From contig CM044958.1 in the NCBI GenBank assembly GCA_024516035.1, positions 23,148,108 to 23,212,107 on the forward strand: a stretch of 64,000 nucleotides of DNA, in the 5' to 3' direction. Shown one piece after another: positions 32,220-42,700 of this stretch (the stretch's first letter is position 1; each line of letters starts with the position of its first letter). This DNA is from Bactericera cockerelli (Eukaryota > Arthropoda > Insecta > Hemiptera > Triozidae). The notes beneath the pieces are model-generated. The model was not told the origin of the DNA. It saw only the letters and a list, made by a program, of their open reading frames with translations, and did no database searches. Position numbers and translations under genes: made by a program.

Positions 32220-33240
32220 TATGATTTCATAAGGCCCTTATAGATTGTACGAGTAACGTCAACTTTTAAAAAAATAATCTATTTAAATATTATATTGTTT
32301 TGTAAGAAATAATTGGTATAGGAGTAGGCAATTTAAAAAAAAAATACAATGACTTTCATAAAAATCTTACCAGTTAAATGTTTTAACCAACTTATTTGAC
32401 AAGGAGCTGTGTTCTTCAACAACAACAAAAAAAACTGAAATGAAATCTTTCAAAGAAGTCATTTTTCAATTATTTGAAATCCAAAAAAGAAGTGAAAGCC
32501 CAGGTACGATCATTAATTTTCTCGGCTTTCAAATTCCTGGCGTTAACGTGACGCCATTAATTTTTTGAACAGACTTGTTTTAAATATTCAATAATTTCAA
32601 TCTGGCGCTGCTTCTTTCTCCTCCTCAACCTCCTTCTCCTTCTCCTTTTTCTCCCTCCCTAAAATTTAATGGTGTTAGTCACGTTTGTTAGATGATTTGA
32701 AAAATATGTTCCATTTCCATATTGACTATTAATATGGTATGTAGATATAAAAAGCTGTTAGTTCTCACAGTTGTGCCTCTTTTGGTGTCAAAAAGCCATA
32801 CATTATCATAAAACCATGCTAAAGAGGTTACGGAATGTCATAAATAACACACCAGAAGACACACACGAAACCAAATTTGCATAAAAGTTTTAGAAATTGT
32901 TGTATTTTTTATACAAACTCCTGATATCTTTAGAAATGCATGTTCAGAAGTTCAATCTAAATCTAAATATAGGTAGTAAGTAAAAAATCTATCGAGGTAC
33001 TTCATTAATGTTTCCTAGCATGACTTTTTCTTTGAGCTTGACTTTCCCAACAAATCCCCCGGAGGAGAGTCGTACTTCAATGTCTCGCTATCCAGCATTG
33101 ATCTCCTATCTCACATGAAAGAGAATGACTGCAGCAGGTTTCGGGTGGTGCATTGAACGCCAAGTCACGTACTGTAGTTTGCACCCGTCAAAGCAATGAA
33201 TTATTTGTACTTGGCACGGTGCCAGCACATTCCTTGCATG
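32220..33240. other. No gene recognised
   Basis: Mostly unique AT-rich sequence. 33050-33240 is less AT-rich than its surroundings but has no supported frame. Confidence 0.45.
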
Positions 33241-33269
33241 TGATTTGAATAAAGCTTCCTCTAAATCCT

Positions 33270-33570
33270 GTCCCTTTCTCATTCCTGATTTCCTCTTTTC
33301 TAGCTCTCTTTTCACTGTTTTCCCTCTTTTCCATCGAACTCTCCCTGACTCGCTTCTCTCTCTTTCTCTCTTCTCCCTCCCTGCTTTCTCTCTCTCTCTC
33401 TCTCTTTCTCTCCCTCTCTCTCTGCTCTCTCTCTCTCTTCTCTCCCTCCTTCTCTTATCTCCCTCTCTATTTCTCTCTCTCTCTCCATTCCTCTCTTCTA
33501 TCCATCCCTCTTTTCTCTCTACCGTCCCCCCCTTCTCTTCGTCCCTCCCTTCTTACCCTATCTTCTCTTC
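33270..33570. repeat. CT-rich low-complexity tract
   Basis: Repeated CTCTCT, CCCTC and TTCTC. The 120-residue plus frame is almost all Ser, Leu, Phe and Pro and is a composition effect. Confidence 0.85.
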
Positions 33571-33574
33571 CTGC

Positions 33575-34420
33575 CTTTGGAACTCTCTTTTCCTTCATTA
33601 TCCTTAACTAGTTCTTTGACTTTCTTGTGCCTCTTCTTCTTTCTTATTTTCTTTGTTTACATAAACACTCTATCTTACGTTTCTTCTTCTCTTCTTCATT
33701 TTTTAACAGTTTTTCATCATTTCATATCCAATCGACATTCCTCTTCTCTTATTTATCTGTTTTTCTACTATCGTCAAATTTCTTTCTAATTTATTTATTC
33801 TATTTGTCAATTGTTCTTTTTTTAATTCTTCAGATTGACCACTTTCCTCTCTCCCTATATGCGTTCAATTCCCCAGAATTTTTGATTTTTTCTATGTGAT
33901 TCCGCAGTTGAATTCCCTCGAAAAAATATCTGGGTACCACCCTTGGACTTGTGCTGTTCATCCAATCTTGTAGGTATGTCCAAGTCCAAGTATAAAACTT
34001 TAGTATGTCACATTCCTACTAGCGTTACGAAGTTCAAATTAATATTTCCACGGAATGAAAGCCTTTGGGCTTCAAACTTTTCGACCGGGGGAATTAGTAT
34101 GAAATCGGTAAAATCTCTCTCTTTTTCATCTCGAAGTTTTTCTCTATATACATTTTTCTTCTTCAAGATTATAAAGTTTTCTTTTCTCAAGATTTCTGCA
34201 CAGATTTTTCTCTGTCTCGTATGTAAGATTACAGATGGCAGCTGTTGGTGCCATTTTGTATGCGAATGGATTATTGTTTTTTATACTGCTATTTTCTTAT
34301 TGTTCGCGTCAAGTAATTCAACCTACTAATGTACATTGAGGAAATTTTCACCAGTTGAATATACGATCAGGTTATTCTTTTTTATGTGACGATTAAATTT
34401 CATCTTCTAATAACAGCATC
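33575..34420. other. T-rich flank without recognised gene
   Basis: Several overlapping plus frames of 70-128 residues rich in Phe, Ser and Leu occur. I see no splice structure, domain or start context that supports one. This is the right-hand host flank of the LINE on its own strand. Confidence 0.45.
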
Positions 34421-34423
34421 AAT

Positions 34424-34435
34424 GCATCTGTATTA
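34424..34435. repeat. LINE target-site duplication, copy 1
   Basis: GCATCTGTATTA here is repeated exactly at 50928-50939. The two copies bracket the LINE together with its nested Helitron. Confidence 0.75.
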
Positions 34436-34826
34436 TAATAATAATAATAATAATAATAAGCCCTCTGACACTCTGTACAGAGCACGGGCCTCCCTTTTTG
34501 GGGTTTTATTTTGTTTTTACATATACATTACATAAACAAGATATTCAAACTATTGTTACATAAAAACATAAAATACCATACCTATAATTTAACAAGTGCT
34601 AACTTAATACCTTTTCCAAACTAGGTTTTTGGTAGGTATTTTTAGAATTCATGTGTGTTTCTAAAGATTTATTTCATTTAACATATATCTAAATATTTTT
34701 TTTTTTTTTCAAATTCTTTTGTTTCTTTTAATTTATCTTCTTCCTTCGTATATCTAAATAGTTATAACTTAACTTTACATATTTTTTATTTTTTTTATTT
34801 TTTTTATTTTTTATTATTATTATTCA
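34436..34826 (-). mobile_element. RTE-like LINE, 3' untranslated part and (TTA)n tail
   Basis: This is the separated 3' end of the LINE at 48994-50927. On the minus strand it starts with a short stop-rich TGAATAATAATAATAAAA, runs through AT-rich sequence and GGGAGGCCCGTGCTCTGTAC, and ends in (TTA)n at 34436-34459 next to the target duplication. RTE-clade LINEs often end in short tandem repeats. It is joined to the coding part only when the Helitron 34827-48993 is removed. Confidence 0.75.
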
Positions 34827-34866
34827 CTAGCGGGTTACACCCCGCTCCGCTTCGCCACACCCCATC

Positions 34867-35300
34867 AAACACACACACACAACGCACACCACACACACAC
34901 AACGCACACACCACACACACACACACACGCACCCACACACACACACACACGCCACACCCCACCACACAACCACCCCACACACACACACGACACACACACA
35001 CCACACAACACACACACCACACACACCACACACCAACACCACACACACAACAACACACACACACCACACCCCACACCACACACAACACACCACACCCAAC
35101 ACACCAACACCACACACACAACACACCCACCACACACACAACACACACACACACACACACCACACACACACACCACACACACACCCACACACACAACCCA
35201 CACACACACACCACCACACCACACACACACCACACACACACACACACACACCACACACACCACACACACACCACAACACACACACACACACACACCACAC
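34867..35300. repeat. Interrupted (CA)n microsatellite, 434 bp
   Basis: CA repeats with many CC and AA interruptions lie directly inside the Helitron 3' end. The small Helitron at 36858 has a short (GTGTGG)n in the same place, so the array grew from a family motif. Three minus frames of Val and Cys are artefacts. Confidence 0.95.
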
Positions 35301-35570
35301 AGCGTCATTTGAGTCGATAAAAGAGAATATATTTTGTGTCACCCATCCATTTCAAGTGCGGTGTACCTTAAGAACGATTCATCATTATTTTGCGATCGAT
35401 ATGACCTAAAACTTTATCGATTTGAGTTGACATCACTTCAAATTTCGAGGAAAAGTCATTTAGGTTGAAAAACGTGAATATTTTTTCTGCCACCTATCGA
35501 TTTTTGTCCTTCCTCCAGACGGACCTATGTATGTGCAAAATTTCAAGTTTCTCTGTCTAATTAAGGAATA
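35300..35570 (-). repeat. Helitron 3' subterminal repeat
   Basis: GATCGATATGACCTAAAACT, AAATTTCGAGGAAAAGTCAT and TTAGGTTGAAAAACGTGAAT match the 186-bp repeat unit at 48300-48835, so both ends of the element carry the same motif. Confidence 0.65.
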
Positions 35571-35777
35571 AGTTGTAGAGTGCGTGAGAGGTAGCCAATT
35601 CTTTCGGATATTAGTACAGGAAGGTGAGATAGTAAGCATACTAAAAGTCCTGATGTCTATCATGGGAGGAAACAGAGTTAGGGGGGGAGGGGAGGTAAAG
35701 GTGGTTCAAAGGAGGTGAAAAGAGGTCCTATTTAGATTTTTCGCTTATATATCAAGTATGCTACGTATTTCTACGTA

Positions 35778-35990
35778 TTTTTTTTTTTTTTTTTTTTGGG
35801 TGGGGATGCCCGGGAGGTAAAATCCTCTCTTACTCTCAACATTAAAACTCCCACTCTTATTGGAGTGTGAGTGTCAATGCTGAGATTAGGACGAATATTG
35901 TCGTAGTGACAATAGACAGTGTGGGGATGATGTACACCACTCGGAAAGGGTAGAGGACCCTCTCAGGATGATGCAAACCGACCCACTAAA
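35778..35990 (-). mobile_element. Poly(A)-tailed retroposed insertion of unknown family
   Basis: A run of about 22 T at 35779-35800 is a poly(A) tail on the minus strand. It is preceded in that sense by GCATCCCCACCC, AGAGAGGATTTTACCTCCCG and GTGGTGTACATCATCCCC. It looks like the 3' end of a SINE or LINE inserted in the Helitron 3' region. I found no tRNA or 5S head. Confidence 0.5.
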
Positions 35991-36016
35991 AACCCCCCTC
36001 ATCATCCATCATACAC

Positions 36017-36049
36017 ATTTATTTGTTGTGATGTTCACAACAAATAAAT
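36017..36049. promoter_or_regulatory. Perfect 15-bp hairpin below the Helitron stop codon
   Basis: ATTTATTTGTTGTGA and TCACAACAAATAAAT pair perfectly around a TGT loop, about 160 bp past the stop codon in the transcript direction. It may be a 3' UTR structure or the remains of a small palindromic insertion. The function is unproven. Confidence 0.55.
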
Positions 36050-36211
36050 TCTCGGCGTATTGTAGCTGCCGTAGTTCTGCACCGGCCGCGGTCCTGGAAA
36101 TAAAAGGAAAACATTTTATTATATTTATAAATATAAATTTTCATATATTGATTAATGCTTTATTCGTCATTGATGCATTGTTGTAACAATTAAGGCATTT
36201 ATTTACTTACT

Positions 36212-36741
36212 TTATTCCAAGGCTTTTGGATAGACGACATTTTTAGTTTTCCCTTCAGGAGCATGGATGTATAGACTGGATGGTTTGCCCACGCGAGAGC
36301 ACGCCACGTACAGCTGTCCATGGGAAAAGCAGGGGGTTTTTAAATCAACACCGCACACTTCAAGGGATTGTCCTTGAGCCTTGTTTATGGTCATGGCGAA
36401 TGCAGGCCTGATTGGAAATTGGATCCGTTTGAACTCAAACGGCACATCAGATGGTATGATTGGCAATCTAGGAAGTAGGAAATCTTTTCCTTTGAACTTC
36501 CCTTTAATGATCGTTGCTTCGATTACATTATTCATCAATTTTTTGACTACCAATCTTGTGCCGTTACAAAGTTCAGGTGGATGAATATTCCTCATCAGGA
36601 TCACTGGTATGCCAACTTTAAGTTTCAACTCATGGGGTGGCACCCCCGGCAGGTCGAGAGAGTTGAGGAACTCGGTTGGATAGTTCACTGCCTCGTCTTG
36701 GTTCATCATCGAGTCCAGTGATGTGTACGTTTTGTACTCGC
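36212..36741 (-). CDS. Helitron exon 6: helicase C-terminus
   Basis: It follows a 604-bp intron (36742-37345) with acceptor CTACAG. LPGVPPHELKLKVGIPVILM, FPIRPAFAMTINKAQGQSLE and HGQLYVACSRV are helicase motifs of the Pif1 family as found in Helitrons. It ends at TAA 36212-36214. Confidence 0.92.
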
Positions 36742-39700
36742 CTGTAGGAGAGAAGAGCACTTGTTAAATAGATAATAATTATGTACCTTGTTCGTGGGTA
36801 CTGTTATTTAATACATTATTTGTTTGAAAATAAGTACTTACAATACACATACCTATATCTATATCTATAAAGGAAAGCTGTCTGTATGTGTGTGTGTATG
36901 TATAATTGTATGTATGTTCTTTATATAAATCCACACCGTTTGACCGAGAAACCTGAAATTTTGCACATAGGTCCGTTTGGATTAGGGAATTCTTCTAGGC
37001 TAGGTTATATCTCCCTAAGGTTAAGCTACAATGAGCAAGGATAAAAATTGGATGGGTGACGCAAAAAATATTCAGGTTTTTTTTCAGTGTGGGTGTGGGT
37101 GTGTTTATGGTGTGTTTGATGGGCTGGCGAAGCGGCGGTAGTTATTATAACCCGCTAATAATTATATACAATAATATATGCATATCTAAACATAATATAT
37201 CTTATGTTTGTATGATTATCATTTGTGTGTGCTTGATGATTTAGCGGAGCCGGCGATGGGCGCTGGTATATTTTGTTTACTTTAAGAGGAATTTAGAGAC
37301 ATAAAATGACAGATAATGTAAAAGAACAGTGATACTACCACTTACCTGGTATTTTGTCTTGTATTGTTGAGTTGATAGTATTAACATCACTGTTCTTAGG
37401 TGCCAAAATAGCTCTTGAACTCAGCCAGTCTTTGTCTGTGAATTTGGTTTCAATAGTGGGAAATACCAAAGCTATAAGTTCATCTGTACAACTGGCTAGA
37501 GTACAGAAATCTTCTGGTAGTTTATGAGTGGTATCATACCCATTTCCAATTGCCAGCAGTTGTTCAGAGAACTCTCCGGCTGAAGTGTTGTCACGTTGGA
37601 GCTCGATCCTCATGTTGGTTTTTAAAGTGAGCGTCTTTACGTGACACCACAGAGAAGAAGACTTCAGGCAGGCATTTATTTCGTCAGCAGGGGTTGACCT
37701 TGGAATTACTGGCAATGTTTGACGAAAATCGCCCGACAGCAAAATTAAAGCATTTCCAAAGATCTGGGCGCTGCTTCTGAAATCTTTCAGAGAGTTTGAC
37801 AGAGCCTCCAATGATTTTTTATGCGCCATTGTGCACTCGTCCCAAATGATAAGGTCGCATGTTTTCAAAACTCGACCCATGCCTGAGTTCTTGGTGATGT
37901 TGCATGTTGGGGTCTCTGTCAGATCAACGTTCAGTGGTAGCTTCAGTGCAGAATGAGCAGTTCTGCCTCCATCTAATAATGTGGCCGCTATGCCGGAGGA
38001 TGCGACTGCCAATGCGATTCCACCTTCGGCTCGTATCTTTGCGAGGATAAGAGATATCAGGAAAGTTTTCCCTGTTCCTCCTGGAGCGTCCAAGAAGAAA
38101 AATCCTCCTTGCTTGTCTATAACTCTGCTCATTATAATTTCAAATACCTCCTTTTGTTCACAATTTAGTTTGGAGATGTTTTCCCTTACAAAAATCTGGA
38201 GCTCTTCAACATTGAAGCTAGATTCACGCCGGTAATCAATCTGGTCAACTTCTGATCGATCTATATTAATCGTTAAACCTAATTGGTCTAACGACTTATG
38301 TGCAATTGAAGTACAAATATCTTCAATTTCTAACAGAGCTTGATTGAAAATTACCGGTGTATACATGTCGCTTGAATGACGATGGAGAATATCTTCACTC
38401 ATACTCTCCTTGTGTTTCTCCCAAAGTTCTTGCGGGTTCGATGGAGCGCAAGTTGTTAGTATTATAGAGAAGAGGAAACGTATTTGCTGAGGTAAGGCCG
38501 TTTCTGAGGCATCTGAAAGTGCATTGTCCCAATGGGAGTCATTCTCCAGAAGGTTCAAGAGCTGGCATGCTTCTCTGTATGTTGCACAAACCCTATCCTC
38601 CACGTTCTTCAAGGCCTGAAATGATGTGGGGCCGCAGATATTGACCAACAACAACCGAAGAAAGAAGCACTCCGCATTGTTAGGGTGCACAGTGTAGATC
38701 CGGCCTATTGCATCTGACGCATACATATTTGCCTGTCCTTCTACTGGTTTCCCTTCCTTACGGGCTACAAATTTCTTGGTACTTGTGTTCCAAGTGTAAT
38801 ATGTAGGTACTTCTGAGTAGAGGAGTTTCTTTGCAAATGAATCAGATGAACAGAGGGAAAAAAAAGCTGTCAGGGTTGTTTCAGGGGGCGTTTCAGCTCT
38901 GGCCTGGGCATTGTCGGAGGTGAAATAAACCCGTTGTCCGTTCTCCAGATGCACAGCTAGATGAACCACTGTAGGATATCGCTCGTGGATGGGGAAAGAA
39001 AATATTCTCCACACAGCTTCATTACTGCTGATGTATCGTCCCAGCTGATATTGTAGGATTTCATCTCTGTTTTCTACTGCAAATACAGCCATGTCTGATC
39101 CTTTGTTTACATATTTGCATATGTACTTAATGGACTTGACTGAATTGCAGTATTCCACGTTGATATGTGCTTGAAATGCTTTTGACAATATGGGTGAATA
39201 AGGGACAACCCATCTATTATCTACATCCATATCATTTCCTCGCACTTTCAATGTAGCATACTGGCCTCCATTGTCAGTTGACCTTCTACGGTAGAGGGGG
39301 TATCCGTCATTGCCACTGACAGTTTCTGGAACCATTTCTCTTGGGTATCTGAAAGAAAGAGGGAGAAAAATGTCATGTAAATTTATAGGGACAAAATACA
39401 TTGTTGTAGAGGTATAATGATTCCTAATAATATTATTGAAATAATGACCAAGTTCCAACTACTTCCGAAAAAACTTGGCTTCTAGAAGTAGGTAGTACGT
39501 AATATCTCTAAACTAAAACCAAGTGAATTTGGCCAATGTCCCCTCGGACTTAATTATCTACCCTTCCAAAAAATTTGGGCTTTAAAAGTAGGAAGTGATA
39601 TTTCAGAAAGACGGCCAAGTGAGTTCGGCTAGTGTCCATTCAGACTTTTTTACCTAGTATCCTTAAGACACTATAAATATAAAAATCTCCCTTGCCTTTA

Positions 39701-42700
39701 TCCCATATTAGCTTATGTTGCTTTTGGGGTCGGCATTGTTAAACCTCATGGTTGAGGTTGGTAGGTTGGAGCAAGTTTTTTATGGCTGGATGCCCTTCCT
39801 AACGCCAACGATTCTATTTGATTTTAACGTTCTGATCTGGACGGGGGTGTTACCCTCCATTCGCTGGGAATCGTACCAGCTACCCACATCAACCTCACCC
39901 AGCCTGGGTAGGGCCGGAAATGTCAGCCTCACGTGTTTGGAGGGAACAGAATTTTCTTCGAAAAGTCTGCTCCAACCGGGGATCGAACTCGGGATCTCTG
40001 GACTACGGGCAGTAGTCACAACCATTACGCCACGGAGGCTGGCGTATGGCCAGGCCGTACACTAATGGCCATATTTTATAGCTTGAATTTTTTTCTTCTA
40101 AATTCGACGACAACCTACATTAAGTCAAAACTACTAAATTTGATTCATACAAAATGTGGCCAAGTATTTTTTAAGGAACACAGGTAGACATGAGGAACAC
40201 AGGTAGACATGACTAAAGGACACTGGCGGAATTCACTTGTCATTCATTCTGATTTATTACACTACCTTTGGAGGCCGTAATTCGTTTTTGTTCTGAGATA
40301 TATAACTTTTAAAGCCGTTTTTTTTTTTAATTTAGTTAGGACCTGGTCCTTTTTTCATTTTCAGTGTGTGTTTAAGTCAGTACATCAGTTTCTTATAATG
40401 ATACCTATTTATAATGAATATGCTTCAGGAAAATTTACATGCCTAATTATTATCTAATTGAGTAGTCACTGTGGCCAAGTGAGTTATCGCGCTAGGCATT
40501 GCCTGTATGGTGACCTGGGTTTGATCTCCAGCGGGGCAGGATTTTTTCTGCTCTGTATTTGGGTGTTCGGGGTCCACTCATACCTCGTGAGAAAAAATGA
40601 GTAGCCGCTTTAATGTTAGGAGCGACCAGTGGCGGAATTATAGGCAAAAATTATATATTGGGATATCAAAAATACGGAAAAGTCCTATAATTCTGCGCTA
40701 CCCACTAAAATTCTGATATAATAACACAAAGAACACACATTTATTTATTTATTATTTAATTGGTACTTACTGTACACTGGACAGTATTAATTGCTATTAA
40801 TTAAGTGAGTACCTACCTACCTACCTAAAAATGTATGTGATGTGTAAGTAATATATACCTAATTATGCTTGCTATAACTATATCATTATTCAAATCGAAC
40901 TTCATTTTTTATAATTGTATATAGATTACCTATATTATTCTTATGAATCATTTATATTAGTGGAGTTTTGAATACTTAAGTACCATTAGAATTAGGTATA
41001 AACCAGTTATAATAAACAATTTACCTCTTTGTACATTTTCCATCAGACATACATGGTGAGTTGCTATTCAGGGAACCACATGGACCATGGATCATGTTCT
41101 TAGTCACAATTTGAAATAGCTCAGGATCGACATTATTGTCTGGTATCTCCGCTGAGATGATTTGGTCAATCTGATTTGGTCTAATTTTTTCCACTAACCA
41201 AACCAAAATGTGGGCATGGGGAAGACCTGAAGAAATAAAAATAAATAATAATTAGATAGGTTGGTACTCATCAGTTGGGTTTTATTTAGAAATCTTTGAC
41301 CAACAACTGAAAATTATACGTTTCATCTGGCTTATCTTATCAAAAGATGTAAATTTGGATGAAGAATTTGGAATCTGTAGGTCGCTAGTGCGGGTCCTGC
41401 CAGAACCGTAAAAATTTACCACTGTATAAGGTTTAATTATTGGTTGTGATATTATGACTTTTGAAAATAGCAGTAATCTGCTTTAGAAAAAAGAAGCACT
41501 TTACCTCTCTTTTGCCATTCAATGGAGTACATCCAGCATCTAACTTCCCCAAAAACTTGTTGCTTGGTGAGTAAATCTAACAGGAATTTGCATTTCCGTT
41601 TGAATATACGGGCAGTAATATCGTGCCTGTCACTTGCGGCTTGTCCAGGCAACAGCAATTCTTTTATGTCATCCCATGTTGGGTTACAGGTAAATGTGAT
41701 GAATAGGTCTGGACGGCCCCATGTTCTCACAAACGCCATAGCATCTTGTGCATATTCATGCATGTGTCTGGGGCTCCCAGTGAATGTGGATGGTAGAATC
41801 GTCGCTCTGCCTAATTCATTGGGGTCTACGTTGCCATCATTTGCAACAGCATCACGAAGGTGGACATATTGTTCTGATCTCAATTTAGTTTGATTGTGTC
41901 GTATGTACAACAATCTCTCGGTTTCAATTTTCGCGTACATATCGACAACAAATTGATGGAAAAGTTGTCGACATTTTAGAATGTGGTTTTCATTCTCGCG
42001 AATCATAAGTCTGTATGCATAAAAGTTCATGGCTGAGACCTTCTTGGAAGTCGGCTCACCAGTAGCTGGTGTGATCTGTTTGATTAGAAAATGATATCCA
42101 CTTTCTCCATAGGGGAATATGAGAGGATATTGTAATCCATCATAGTAAGCATGTGTCTCTGTGATTCTTTTTATTACATTGCTTCTTTTTTCAATTACAA
42201 TATCCCTGTGCTGCTGTATATCATTTGTCATTAAAATGGCAACTTCATTGACTTGAGGAGCATTAAACCGTCTTTCATGTTCTCCTGCAAATTAAAAAAA
42301 GAACTATATAGATATTTTCTTGAAATGTAGTTGACTTTTTTTTGTACATTGGTAATTTTTCTTTAAATAGGTAATTTTATAATTTCATTTAATTTCATTT
42401 AAAAATTTATACATAAAATATATTATTTACAACGCACCTCCATACATGAAATGATATGGTTGTTAGTATTTATTATTATCTAAAACGAAGAGTTGTTTCG
42501 TAAAACTAAAGTGTACGTTTAAGTTTAAATCAACCAGTCACTGATAATGATACCTATAATATGAACAATAGAACATAACATGAAGTACAACACGGAGTTC
42601 TCGAAATGGACCAAAGTAAAAGTATAACCTACTCATTAATAAATAATGAAAATAAACTGGTGTGACACCACACAACATTCGGATTCTGCCATTGGTGACT

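Noticed and set aside
34804..35342. Three overlapping Val/Cys-rich frames of 147-171 residues
   Set aside because: They are translations of the (CA)n array next to the Helitron 3' end.
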